A DNA stretch of 64,000 bases from Acidobacteriota bacterium (GCA_019239425.1 JAFAZX010000103.1:62001-126000), one strand, 5' to 3'. Positions 34,926-43,964 are shown, counted from the first letter of the stretch. A program made the numbers and translations. Notes: a model not told the origin generated them from the letters alone.

Positions 34926-36539
34926 TCAGACCTCGAACTGCAAGCGCGTGACCGACGCCGCGGGGAAGCGGAAGACGACCGTGGCGCCGCGCGGGGCGGC
35001 GATGGTCTCGTCCCTCGGCTCGACGCCGCGCGGGTTCTCGAAGGTGTTCTGCGCGTGGATGTCTGTGGCCGTCAGCACGCGCGCGCGGGCCGAGCGAATC
35101 GAAGACGCGCCGCGCACAGTGACCTCCGTCTCGCGCGCCTCCGACGCGTGCGGGTTGACGACCGTCAGCGTCACGGTTCGGCCTTCGAGCGAGGCCGAGC
35201 CGTTCAAAGCCCAGAAGCTCGCCGTCTGCCCCGCGCGCGGGTGCGTGAACTGCGGCGCGACGAAGACCGTGCGCAACCCTTGTGCGCCCTGGTGCGGCGC
35301 GTACATCTCGAAGACGTGGAAGTTGGGCGTGGCGACGAACTTCTCTTCCGTCGCGAGGAAGAGCGAGTGTAGACAGTTGACGAGCTGCGCGACGTTCGCC
35401 ATCGCGACCTTGTCGGGGTGGCGGTTGAAGGTGTCGAGCGTTATCCCTGCGACGAGCGCGTCGCGCAAGGTCTGCGCCTGGCTGAGAATGTAGCGCTTGC
35501 CCAACTCCGTGCCGGGCCTGTACCAAGCGCCCCACTCGTCCACGACGAGCTTGACGCGGTGCTCGCGGTCGTACTCGCCCATCACGGCCCAGTTCGACTT
35601 AATCAAGCCTTCCATCTTGTCGGCCTCGCGAAACATCTCGTACCACTCTTCGAGGTCGAAGCGGAGCGCGTCGCCCTTGCCCTTGTCCCAGTCGGTGGTC
35701 GCGCCGCGGCTCACGTTCCAGGAATAGTGATGCAGGCCCCAGCCGTAGAAGTCGAAGTGGCGCCGCTCGGCCATCTTCGAGAAGAAGCCGCGCGTCCACG
35801 CGAGGTCGTCGCTGCCGGGGCCGGCGGCGATGAAGAGCGGTTGCAGACCCCAGCCCGGCACCGACGCCGTGAAGCGCCGGAACTCCATCGCGTACTCGTC
35901 GGGCGTGAAGTTGCCGCCGCAGCCCCACGACTCGTTGCCGACGCCCCAGAAGCGCACGCCGAAGGGGTCGCGGCTCGCGGCCTCGCCCGTCGCGCGCAGG
36001 TCGGCCAGCGTCGTCGCCCCCGCGGGCGCGTTGCAGTAATCGACCCACTCGTAGAAGGTCTGCGCCGGCAGGCCGCGCAGGTTCGCGGCCATGTAAGGCT
36101 TCGCGCCCGTCGCCCGGCAGAAGCTCATGAACTCGTTCGTGCCGAAGCTGTTCGGCTCCGCGCCGCCCCAGAAGTTCGGCCGCCGCGGGCGGCGCGCGCG
36201 CGGCCCGACTCCGTCGCGCCAGTCGTAGCTGTCGGCGAAGCAGCCGCCGGGGTAGCGTATGACGGAAGGCTTGACGCGCTTCAGATACTCGATCATCGCG
36301 CGGCGGACGCCGCCGACGTTCGGCACCTTCGAATCCTCGCCGACCCAGATGCCGTCGTAGACGACGCCGCCCAGGTGCTCGACGAAGTGCCCGTAGATGT
36401 CGGGCGAGATGGTGCCGAGCTTCTCGTCCAGAAGAATCTCGACCTTCGCGCCCGGCCCCTGCCCACCGCGCGCCGCGAGCAGCGCGAGACTCCCCGCCAA
36501 AGCGCCGCCGACGAACTCTCTCCGACCGACCTTAGACAT
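34926..36539 (-). CDS. Glycoside hydrolase family 51 alpha-L-arabinofuranosidase
   Basis: 537 residues. The start ATG at 36539 has GGAGG 8 nt upstream and shares its A with the TAA stop of the GH42 gene (TAATG), so translation is probably coupled. SKVGRREFVGGALAGSLALL is a Tat-type signal. The barrel opens with ISPDIYGHFVEHLGG and VIRYPGGCFADSYDWRDGVG. The acid/base Glu is in VGNESWGCGGNF and the nucleophile in VVDEWGAWY. The C-terminal beta-sandwich ends the protein. It removes arabinofuranose side chains from arabinoxylan, arabinan or arabinogalactan. Confidence 0.92.
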   Translation of the reverse strand: MSKVGRREFVGGALAGSLALLAARGGQGPGAKVEILLDEKLGTISPDIYGHFVEHLGGVVYDGIWVGEDSKVPNVGGVRRAMIEYLKRVKPSVIRYPGGCFADSYDWRDGVGPRARRPRRPNFWGGAEPNSFGTNEFMSFCRATGAKPYMAANLRGLPAQTFYEWVDYCNAPAGATTLADLRATGEAASRDPFGVRFWGVGNESWGCGGNFTPDEYAMEFRRFTASVPGWGLQPLFIAAGPGSDDLAWTRGFFSKMAERRHFDFYGWGLHHYSWNVSRGATTDWDKGKGDALRFDLEEWYEMFREADKMEGLIKSNWAVMGEYDREHRVKLVVDEWGAWYRPGTELGKRYILSQAQTLRDALVAGITLDTFNRHPDKVAMANVAQLVNCLHSLFLATEEKFVATPNFHVFEMYAPHQGAQGLRTVFVAPQFTHPRAGQTASFWALNGSASLEGRTVTLTVVNPHASEARETEVTVRGASSIRSARARVLTATDIHAQNTFENPRGVEPRDETIAAPRGATVVFRFPAASVTRLQFEV

Positions 36540-38632
36540 TAACGCTGCCTCCACACGAGCACGTCGGCCGGCTTGAGCTGCCGCGCGCCGTAAAGAATCT
36601 CCGCGCCCGGCGGCACCGCGATCTCCACCGGCTTCGAGTTGTAGTTGACCGCGACCCAGAAGCCGTCGCGCCAGTCAACGTAGACGCCCGCGGGGTAGTC
36701 TGCGACGGCCAGCCCCGCGCGCCTGTAGACTTCGCGCATCAGTTCCTTCTCAAGCCGCCCGTCCTTCGTGTGGACGCCGATGTACGTGACGCTCCCCTTG
36801 CCCAGGCGTCTGTATGTCGCCGCCGCCGCGCCCGCGTAGAACTGGTTCGCGTACGTCGCCAAAGTCTCCGTCCCCTCGTAAGGCTTGAGCACGTCGCCCC
36901 ACGCGTTCCAGCCGTAGGTCGCGCCCTTCGAAGAGACCTCGCCGTTGCCGTTCTCCAACAGGAGGTCGAAGAAGGAGACCTCCGCGCCGATGAGCGGGCG
37001 GATGGGCGCGGCCCAAGGGCCTTCCCAGAGCCAGCCGTTGCGGCGCTTCTGCCCCGTGCGCGCGGTCAGGACGAGGTGGCCGCCCGCTTCGACGTAGCGC
37101 GTCCACTTGCGCACGAGTTCCTCGTCAAGAAGTTGATAGGCCGGCGCGACGAGGACTTTGTACTGATTGAAGTCCGCGGCCTCGTCGATCACTTCGAGCG
37201 GCGCGCCGGCCGACTTGATCGCTTCGAGATAGCGGAACGCGTGCCCCCACGTGTCCCAAAGGGCCGTCTGCCTCTGGTAGTCGATGTTCCAGAGGTTCTC
37301 GTGGTTCCAGAGTATCGCCGTCCGCCGCGCGAGGTAGTCGGCCGGGGGCTTCGCTGCGGGGTCGAACTTCGCGCGCAGCTCCCTCATCTCGCGCGCGACC
37401 TGCGAATACTGTAGGCCGCCGGGCGAAGGCGTAACGCCGTCCGTGTTGACGATGCCGTAGTGGTACAGCTCGCTCCCGTAGAGCGGCTGCCGGTAGCGGT
37501 AGTTGCACGCGAACGACAGCCCGCCCGCGAAGGCGTGCCAGAGCCACATCCGTATCACGCCCGGAGCGGGCTGCGGGTTGATGCGCGCCCAGTTGACCTG
37601 ACCCGGCTGCAACTCCATCACGCCGGTCACGCCCTTGATCGGTTTATAAAAAGCGTTCGCCCAGGCGATGCCGTGCTGCCATCCCAGGCGGAAGCCGTCT
37701 TCGCCCACGCCACCGCCGCCGCCGACCGGGTACATCGTGTAAGAGATGAAGTCCAGCTCGTTCGAGCGGCGCGGGTCTGAGCTGCCGATGGTCGAGATGT
37801 AGTTGGTCGTGATGAACTGCGCGGGCGAGGTGTTGCGCCGAAGTATTGACGCCTGCCAGTTGAGGAACTTCGCCGTCTGGTCGGCGGTGAAGCGCCGGAA
37901 GTCGAGCAGCGCGTGCGGGCTGACGCCGTAGAGGAACGATGGGTTCGGCGGCCTGACCTGTCCGAAGTCGTTGTACTTCAGACTCCAGAAGGCCGTGCCC
38001 CACTCCTGGTTGAGCGCCTCGACGGTCTTGTACTTCGCGAGCAGCCACTCGCGGAAGGCCACTTGCGCCGAGGGGCCGTAGTCGGGCGGCGAGTTCGGCT
38101 CGTTGTCGAGCTGCCAGCCCCAGACCGCGGGGTTCTTGCCGTAACGCCTGCCGAGTTCGTTAACCACGCGCTCGGTCAGGCGAAGGTAGTCCGCGTCCGC
38201 GAGCGCGTTGTTGCCGCGCGAGCCGTGCTCTCTACGTCTTCCGTCCTCGCCGACGAGAAAGCTGTTCGGGTACTTCTCGGCGAGCCAGGCGGGCGGCGTC
38301 GGCGTCGGCGTGCAGAGGATGACTTTGAGGTTGTGCTTCGCGGCGAGCGCGACCGCGCGGTCGAGCCAGGCGAAGTCGAACTTCCCCTCCTCCGGCTCCA
38401 TGAAGGCCCACGCGAACTCGCCCATGTGGACGAACTCGAACCCGAGCTTCTCCATGTTGCCGAAGTCCCTGTCCCACTGCGACTCCGGCCAGTGCTCGGG
38501 GTAGTAGTAGACGCCGATCCTCATCAAGTCCTTCGTCGGAAAGAAGCGCGCCGCGGGCGACTGCGGCCGCACGGGGACGTACGAAGAGAGGATGATGAGA
38601 AGGACGCAGGACGGGCGTAGGAGCTTTTTCAT
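36539..38632 (-). CDS. Glycoside hydrolase family 42 beta-galactosidase
   Basis: 697 residues with a signal peptide (residues about 1-22). GH42 hallmarks: IGVYYYPEHWPESQWDRDF and LCTPTPTPPAWLAEKYP, the acid/base Glu in WQLDNEPNSPPDYGP and the nucleophile in VTGVMELQPGQVNW. The trimerisation and C-terminal domains follow. The export signal is unusual for a GH42, since many are cytoplasmic. It should remove beta-linked galactose, for example from galactosylated xyloglucan or galactan fragments. It is coupled to GH51 by the TAATG overlap; palindrome A7 separates it from GH31 upstream. Confidence 0.91.
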   Translation of the reverse strand: MKKLLRPSCVLLIILSSYVPVRPQSPAARFFPTKDLMRIGVYYYPEHWPESQWDRDFGNMEKLGFEFVHMGEFAWAFMEPEEGKFDFAWLDRAVALAAKHNLKVILCTPTPTPPAWLAEKYPNSFLVGEDGRRREHGSRGNNALADADYLRLTERVVNELGRRYGKNPAVWGWQLDNEPNSPPDYGPSAQVAFREWLLAKYKTVEALNQEWGTAFWSLKYNDFGQVRPPNPSFLYGVSPHALLDFRRFTADQTAKFLNWQASILRRNTSPAQFITTNYISTIGSSDPRRSNELDFISYTMYPVGGGGGVGEDGFRLGWQHGIAWANAFYKPIKGVTGVMELQPGQVNWARINPQPAPGVIRMWLWHAFAGGLSFACNYRYRQPLYGSELYHYGIVNTDGVTPSPGGLQYSQVAREMRELRAKFDPAAKPPADYLARRTAILWNHENLWNIDYQRQTALWDTWGHAFRYLEAIKSAGAPLEVIDEAADFNQYKVLVAPAYQLLDEELVRKWTRYVEAGGHLVLTARTGQKRRNGWLWEGPWAAPIRPLIGAEVSFFDLLLENGNGEVSSKGATYGWNAWGDVLKPYEGTETLATYANQFYAGAAAATYRRLGKGSVTYIGVHTKDGRLEKELMREVYRRAGLAVADYPAGVYVDWRDGFWVAVNYNSKPVEIAVPPGAEILYGARQLKPADVLVWRQR

Positions 38633-38663
38633 AAGAGGTACATGCGCGCGGAGAGAAAGAGTT

Positions 38664-38750
38664 TTCACCACAGAGACACAGAGGCACAGCTTGAAGAGGA
38701 CTAAAGATGATGCTGTGTCTTAGCTGTGTCTCTGTGTCTCTGTGGTTCAA
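38664..38750. repeat. Family A palindrome, copy A7
   Basis: Arms TTCACCACAGAGACACAGAG and the complement ending in GTGGTTCAA; the loop has CTAAAGATGATGCTG as in A1 and A9. It sits within the GH31-GH42 intergenic region, 15 nt after the GH31 stop and 31 nt before the GH42 start. Confidence 0.87.
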
Positions 38751-38765
38751 TCCATTCTCCGCCAT

Positions 38766-41156
38766 CTATCTCGACGGGAAGCGCGTCACCTGCCACCTGA
38801 CCTGGCCGCGCAGAGGGTCGGTTTGCAGCGTGTAGCCCGAGGCCGCGCCCGTCAGGTTGAGCGTCTGGACGTTGCCCGCGGGGAGCGCGAAGCGGCCGGC
38901 GGCCGGGGCGTTGTCGGTGCTGAAGACGCGCAGCTCGACGTTCTTCCAGTCGATGTCGTCCGTGCTCTGCGCGACCTTCACGTGCGGGATGACGGCGTTG
39001 TTCCTCACGAGCAGCACGACCGGAATCTGCCCCGCCTCGATCCGGTGCCAGCGCTCGCCCGCGTACGGCTTGCCCGTCTGGTAGTCGATCCATGTGCCCG
39101 GCGGCAGGTAGACACGCCTCGCGTCGGCGCTCTCCATCAAGGGCGCGACCAGGAGGTCTGAGCCGAACATGTACTCGTCGTCGACCGTCCAGGAGGTCGG
39201 GTCGCCCGGGTACTCGAAGAAGAGCGCGCGCAGCATCGGCCAGCCCTTCGCCGAAGAGTCCTTCGCCTGCGCCAGGATGTACGGCATCAGCGAATACTTC
39301 AGCCCGAGCGCGCGGCGGAAGTCTTCCGTCAAAGCCTCGTCGTACTCCCACGGCTCGCGCGGCGGCGCGCCGTGCGCGCGCGTGTGCGAGGTCAGCACGC
39401 CCCACGCCAGCCAGCGGCGGTAGAGGTCGCGCGGCGCCTTGTTGACGAAGCCGCCCACGTCGTGGCTCCAGTAGGTGAAGCCCGACAGCCCGAACGAGAG
39501 TCCGCCGCGCAGCTCGGCCGCCATCGCCGAGTCCGTGTTCTCGGCGTCGCCGCCCCAGTGCAAAGGATAACGTTGACTCCCCGCCCACGCGCTCCGCGCC
39601 CAGATGATGTTCTCGCCCGTCGTCTCGCGCGTGATGTCCGCGACGGCCTTGTTGTAGCGCAGGGGATAGAGGTTGTGCTCGTACCAGCCCGAGCGGCCCG
39701 AGGCGTAGAGGCCGCTGACGGGCGCGCCCTCGCCGAAGTCGACCTTGATGGCGCCGACGCCGAGTTTTAAGAGCGCCGCGATCTTCGACTGATACCACTT
39801 GACGGCCGCCGGGTTCGACATGTCGAGCACCGCGTCCTCGAAGGGCAGGTTGCCCGCGAGGTCTTTCACCTCGTAGCCGTGCTCGACGATTTCGGGGTAA
39901 AGCTCGTTCTTCGGCGTGAAGTAGGTGTACTGCCAGAGGCTCACGCGGAAGCCCTGCTTCTTCAAGTCCGCGATCATCTTCGCCGGGTCTCTGAAACGTG
40001 ACTTCGAGAACTGGTAGTTGCTGCGCCAGTCGGTCTCGAACCAGCCGGTGTCGAGGTGGATGACGTCCGCGGGCACCTTGTACTGCCGGAGCTTCGCCGC
40101 CACGTCGCGCACCTCGTCCTCGCTCTTGTAGGTGATGCGGCTCATCCAGAAGCCGAACGACCAGAGCGGCGGGACGGGGCTGCGGCCCGTCAGGGCCGTG
40201 TACTCCGAAAGGACGTCCTTCGGCTCGCCGAGGAAGACGAAGATGTCGATATTCTCGTCGCCGGTGTAGATGGCGTTGTGGCTGTCGTAGGTCTTGCCGA
40301 AGTCGAAGGTGACGGGCGCGGAGGTGTGGACGAACATGCCGTAGCCGTTGCTGGAGAGGAAGAACGGGATCGGCTTGTACATGAACTCGTTCTGCACGCC
40401 CATGCCGTCGCGCGTCCAGGCGTTGACCTTCTGCCCGCGCTTGTCGAAGCGCGTGAACGACTCGCCGCAGCCGAAGATTTTTTCGTCGTGCTGGAGTTCG
40501 AAGGTCGCGGCCGTCAGGCGCGAGAGGTCGGAGGCGCGGCGCACGAACGAGAAGGGTATCGGCGTGAAGTAGGTCGCGGGGTCGCCCGCGTTCTGCGTGC
40601 GCGTGAGCAGGCGGCCCGCCGCGTCGTAGAACTCGACGTGCCACGGGTTCTTAATCAACTTCACGCGCCCGTAGGCGCTCGTCCAGGTCACGGCGTCCGC
40701 CGTCTGTTCGACGCGCCAGGACTTATCCGTCGGCACCGGGCCGGCGAGCATGACGGAGTCCGCGTCGCGCGGCATCTCCCCGCGGGTCGAGAAGCGGAGG
40801 CGGACGGTGCGCGGGCTGACGAAGGTGATCGAGAAGGGCAGGACGGGGTCCTGGTCGTACTCGGTGCCGGGGAACTCGGTGCCGCGCCCCTTGCCCAGGG
40901 TCACGTCGACCTTGTTGAAGGAGAGCGTGGTCGCGCGCAGATACCTGTCCCACTGGAGCGTGCCGCGCCCGCTGCCCGCGTCGAAGCTCGCGACCTTGGA
41001 GCCGACGAAGTAGACCTGCTCCATCCTCTGGAACTCCTGCGACACGTCCACGGGGTCGTTGAGCACCTGCGCCGCCGCCGGGCCGCACGCCAGCAGGACG
41101 AGCAGGGCCGCCTTCAGGATGTGCGCGCCGCGGCGCGCGCGTTCGGGTGTGAGCAA
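38766..41156 (-). CDS. Glycoside hydrolase family 31 alpha-xylosidase
   Basis: 796 residues from a TTG start at 41156 with GGGAG 7 nt upstream; a signal peptide follows (ILKAALLVLLACGPAAAQ). The N-terminal beta-sandwich leads into the barrel with SFGFWMSRITYKSEDEV, the nucleophile Asp in AIKVDFGEGAP and the C-terminal part with HWGGDAENTDSAM and SHDVGGF. The layout matches YicI-type alpha-xylosidases, which free xylose from the non-reducing end of xyloglucan oligosaccharides. This is the promoter-proximal gene of the minus-strand hydrolase run; promoter and operator lie at 41307-41359. Confidence 0.9.
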   Translation of the reverse strand: MLTPERARRGAHILKAALLVLLACGPAAAQVLNDPVDVSQEFQRMEQVYFVGSKVASFDAGSGRGTLQWDRYLRATTLSFNKVDVTLGKGRGTEFPGTEYDQDPVLPFSITFVSPRTVRLRFSTRGEMPRDADSVMLAGPVPTDKSWRVEQTADAVTWTSAYGRVKLIKNPWHVEFYDAAGRLLTRTQNAGDPATYFTPIPFSFVRRASDLSRLTAATFELQHDEKIFGCGESFTRFDKRGQKVNAWTRDGMGVQNEFMYKPIPFFLSSNGYGMFVHTSAPVTFDFGKTYDSHNAIYTGDENIDIFVFLGEPKDVLSEYTALTGRSPVPPLWSFGFWMSRITYKSEDEVRDVAAKLRQYKVPADVIHLDTGWFETDWRSNYQFSKSRFRDPAKMIADLKKQGFRVSLWQYTYFTPKNELYPEIVEHGYEVKDLAGNLPFEDAVLDMSNPAAVKWYQSKIAALLKLGVGAIKVDFGEGAPVSGLYASGRSGWYEHNLYPLRYNKAVADITRETTGENIIWARSAWAGSQRYPLHWGGDAENTDSAMAAELRGGLSFGLSGFTYWSHDVGGFVNKAPRDLYRRWLAWGVLTSHTRAHGAPPREPWEYDEALTEDFRRALGLKYSLMPYILAQAKDSSAKGWPMLRALFFEYPGDPTSWTVDDEYMFGSDLLVAPLMESADARRVYLPPGTWIDYQTGKPYAGERWHRIEAGQIPVVLLVRNNAVIPHVKVAQSTDDIDWKNVELRVFSTDNAPAAGRFALPAGNVQTLNLTGAASGYTLQTDPLRGQVRWQVTRFPSR

Positions 41157-41306
41157 GTTGAGTCTCCCTCCTCGCCTCTTCGCCAGAGTTTTCGATGGCG
41201 GTCGCCGGGCCGGAACGTCGCGCGCGGCCGCGCCGATGGACGGACGCGCGGCCGCGCCGTCTTGCGCGGCGCTCGACAACCCGACCTCCGTGTTGATAAT
41301 TTCGGT

Positions 41307-41359
41307 TTTGTTGTAAGACCGGACAAAAGGTTTCTATTACTCGGCCCGCCCCTTGTCAA
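41307..41359 (-). promoter_or_regulatory. Promoter and candidate operator of the GH31 operon
   Basis: On the minus strand TTGACA (41354-41359) and TAGAAA (41331-41336) are 17 nt apart. Directly against the -10 box lies 41307-41330, whose plus-strand reading has left half TTTGTTGTA and right half ACAAAAGG, with TTTTGT and ACAAAA forming a perfect 6-bp inverted repeat. This is the best member of the operator set. The plus-strand isomerase gene starts on the other side. Confidence 0.58.
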
Positions 41360-41369
41360 GATAATTTTC

Positions 41370-41462
41370 GGCAGAAGCCCGACCGTCAGGGAGGGCGTCT
41401 CGACTCTCGCGTTGCGCTACGACGGAGGACGTACGCCCTCCCTTACGGTCGGGCTTCCGCCT
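41370..41462. repeat. Family B palindrome, copy B1
   Basis: Left end GGCAGAAGCCCGACCGT, right end ACGGTCGGGCTTCCGCC; the inner arms carry GGGAGGGCGT and ACGCCCTCCCTT. It is followed by TAAAGCACATT and then the ATG of the isomerase at 41473, so it directly abuts that gene's start. Confidence 0.86.
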
Positions 41463-41472
41463 AAAGCACATT

Positions 41473-42309
41473 ATGAACCGACGCCACTTCAGCAAACGCC
41501 TGACGCTCGCCGCCACGGGCGCACTCGCTCTTTCCAAAACGTCCGCACAGGCCGCAAGGCTCTCGCGCGTCGGCGCGCAGCTCTACACCGTGCGGAAGGA
41601 GTTGGAGAAGGATTTCGAAGGGACTCTACAGAAGGTCGCCGCGCTCGGCTACAGGGAGGTCGAATTCGCGGGCTACTTCGGTCACAAGCCCGACGAGGTG
41701 AGGTCAATACTCAAGCGTCTCGGGCTCGACTCGCCGGCCGCGCACGTGCAGCTCTCGGAGCTGCGCGGCGACCTGACGCCGTTGATTAAGGCGGCGCAGA
41801 CAATCGGCCACAGGTACCTGCTCCTCGCCTGGACGCCGCCCGAGGAGCGCAAGTCCCTCGAACAGTACCGGCGGCTCGCGGAACTCTGCAACGAGGCGGG
41901 CCGGGCGCTGAGGCGTGAGGGGCTACAGTTCGCCTATCACAACCACGACTTCGAGTTCGCGCCGCTGGAAGGCCGAGTCCCTTACGACCTCCTGCTCGAA
42001 CGCACAGACCCGAACCTCGTCAAGCTCGAGATGGACTTGTACTGGACGGTGAAGGGCGGCGCGAACCCGGTCGAGTATTTCGGACGCCACCCCGGCCGCT
42101 TCCATCTCCTGCACGTCAAGGACATGGACGCGACGCCGCGCCGCTTCTTCGCCGACGTCGGCAAGGGCACCATCGACTTCAAGTCCATCTTCGCCCGAGC
42201 GCGCGAGGCCGGCGTCCGGCACTACTTCGTCGAGAACGACCAGCCCGCGGGCTCGCCCTTCGAAAGCCTGCGCACGAGTATCGAATACCTCAAGCGCCTC
42301 GAATTTTGA
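41473..42309 (+). CDS. Tat-exported sugar phosphate isomerase/epimerase-like TIM barrel
   Basis: 278 residues. NRRHFSKRLTLAATGALAL is a twin-arginine signal, then VGAQLYTVRKELEKDF begins an AP-endonuclease-2/xylose-isomerase-like barrel. Metal-site residues can be seen in YHNHDFEF, KLEMDLYW, LHVKDMD and the final HYFVENDQP. Family members isomerise or epimerise sugars or inositols. An exported form is unusual for an isomerase acting on phosphorylated sugars, so the substrate is probably a free sugar. The gene is bracketed by two family B palindromes and no Shine-Dalgarno is visible. Confidence 0.85.
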   Translation: MNRRHFSKRLTLAATGALALSKTSAQAARLSRVGAQLYTVRKELEKDFEGTLQKVAALGYREVEFAGYFGHKPDEVRSILKRLGLDSPAAHVQLSELRGDLTPLIKAAQTIGHRYLLLAWTPPEERKSLEQYRRLAELCNEAGRALRREGLQFAYHNHDFEFAPLEGRVPYDLLLERTDPNLVKLEMDLYWTVKGGANPVEYFGRHPGRFHLLHVKDMDATPRRFFADVGKGTIDFKSIFARAREAGVRHYFVENDQPAGSPFESLRTSIEYLKRLEF

Positions 42310-42310
42310 A

Positions 42311-42412
42311 CCGGCGGAAGCCCGACCGTAAGGGAGGACGTACGTCTTACTCTACTTGAGCTTTGACGAGGGACGTACGCCCTCCCTTACGGTCGGGCTT
42401 CAGCCTAAAAGC
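42311..42412. repeat. Family B palindrome, copy B2
   Basis: Left end CGGCGGAAGCCCGACCGTAA, right end ACGGTCGGGCTTCAGCC, then TAAAAGCAC and the ATG at 42415. It shares both ends and the downstream TAAA-GCAC tail with B1. Confidence 0.86.
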
Positions 42413-42414
42413 AC

Positions 42415-43923
42415 ATGACGAACAGTCTCCCCTTACGCGCCGCGTTCTTTCTGCTGACCCTGTGCGCCGCCGCGACCGCCGCGGCACAGACTCCTGTCGG
42501 AGAGTTCGAAGGCCAGACGGACGTGGGCGGCGCGCGCAAGGTCGCGCCCGCGGGCTTCGACGCGCAAAACGAGTCGTACAGGATCGAAGGCTCCGGCGCG
42601 AACATGTGGGGCACGCGCGACGAGTTCCACTTCGTCTGGCGGCGGATGCGCGGCGACTTCATCCTGACGGCCCGCGCACTTTTCGCCGGCCGCGGCAGGG
42701 AGGCGCACCGCAAGCTCGGCTGGCAGGTGCGCTCCACGCTCGACGCCGACTCGCCACACGCGAGCGCGGTCGTCCACGGCGACGGCCTGACTTCACTCCA
42801 ATTCCGCCGGACGCAGGGCGCGGAGACCGAGGAGGTCAAGTTCGAGCGCGGCGGCGCCGACGTTATTCAACTGGAGAGGCGCGGCGACGCCTTCATCATG
42901 TCGGCCGCGCGCTTCGGCGAGCCGTTCGTCACGCGCAGCGTCGAAAGCCTCCCACTCGGCGAAGAGGTCTACGTCGGCCTCTTCGTCTGCTCGCACAACA
43001 AGGACGTGACCGAGCACGCCCTCTTCGACAGCGTGCGCGTCACCATCCCTGCGCCCGCGAACCTCGTCCCATACCGCGACTACATCGGGAGCCGCTTGGA
43101 AATCCTCGACGTGGCGACAGGACGCCGCCGCGTCGTCCACACGGTCGAGGACTCTTTGCAGGCGCCGAACTGGACGCGCGACGGGCGCGCGCTCGTCTAC
43201 AACCGCAACGGCCGCCTCTACCGCTTCGACCTGGCGCGGAAGGCCGCGGCGGAAATCAACACTGGCTCCGCCACCTCGAACAACAACGACCACGTCCTCT
43301 CCTTCGACGGGAGGATGCTCGGCATCAGCCACCACCCGAAGGAGGAGGGCGGGCGCTCGGTCGTCTACGTCCTGCCTTCGACGGGCGGCACGCCGCGGCG
43401 CGTCACCCGGCGCTCGCCCTCTTACCTTCACGGCTGGTCGCCGGACGGGAAGTCCCTCGTCTACACGGGCGAGCGCGATGGTGAGTTCGACATCTATAAG
43501 ATTGCGGTCGAAGGCGGCGAGGAGGTGCGTCTGACCGACGCCGCAGGGTTGGACGACGGGCCGGAGTATTCGCCCGACGGCAGGTACGTCTACTTCAACT
43601 CGGCGCGGACGGGGCGGATGCAGCTCTGGCGCATGAAGGCGGACGGGACGGGGCAGGAGCAGTTGACCTCCGACGAGTTCAACAACTGGTTCCCGCACCT
43701 CTCGCCGGACGGCAAGTGGGTCGTCTTCCTCTCCTTCGGCCGGGACGTGCGCGCGGACGAGCACCCTTTCTACAAACACGTCTACCTCCGCCTGATGCCC
43801 GCGGGCGGCGGCCCCGCGCGCGTCCTCGCCTACGTCTACGGCGGGCAGGGCACCCTCAACGTCCCCTCCTGGTCGCCCGACGGCAAGCGCTTCGCGTTCG
43901 TCAGCAACACGAAGCTCGACTGA
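42415..43923 (+). CDS. Exported TolB-like beta-propeller protein
   Basis: 502 residues with a signal peptide (FFLLTLCAAATAAAQ). Residues about 35-215 look like a jelly-roll of the DUF1349/concanavalin type (RIEGSGANMWGTRDEFHFVW, GWQVRSTLDADSPHASA). The remainder contains WD40/TolB blades: LQAPNWTRDGRALVYN, YLHGWSPDGKSLVYTGERDG, DDGPEYSPDGRYVYFNSARTG and PSWSPDGKRFAFVSN. It probably binds a polymer or peptide in the periplasm; there is no sign of TolA, Pal or other Tol genes, so it is not the housekeeping TolB. The ATG lies 3 nt past palindrome B2. Confidence 0.82.
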   Translation: MTNSLPLRAAFFLLTLCAAATAAAQTPVGEFEGQTDVGGARKVAPAGFDAQNESYRIEGSGANMWGTRDEFHFVWRRMRGDFILTARALFAGRGREAHRKLGWQVRSTLDADSPHASAVVHGDGLTSLQFRRTQGAETEEVKFERGGADVIQLERRGDAFIMSAARFGEPFVTRSVESLPLGEEVYVGLFVCSHNKDVTEHALFDSVRVTIPAPANLVPYRDYIGSRLEILDVATGRRRVVHTVEDSLQAPNWTRDGRALVYNRNGRLYRFDLARKAAAEINTGSATSNNNDHVLSFDGRMLGISHHPKEEGGRSVVYVLPSTGGTPRRVTRRSPSYLHGWSPDGKSLVYTGERDGEFDIYKIAVEGGEEVRLTDAAGLDDGPEYSPDGRYVYFNSARTGRMQLWRMKADGTGQEQLTSDEFNNWFPHLSPDGKWVVFLSFGRDVRADEHPFYKHVYLRLMPAGGGPARVLAYVYGGQGTLNVPSWSPDGKRFAFVSNTKLD

Positions 43924-43964
43924 CCCTTTCCGCTTGAGAAAGGTCTCAAAAACTTTGCCCGCCT

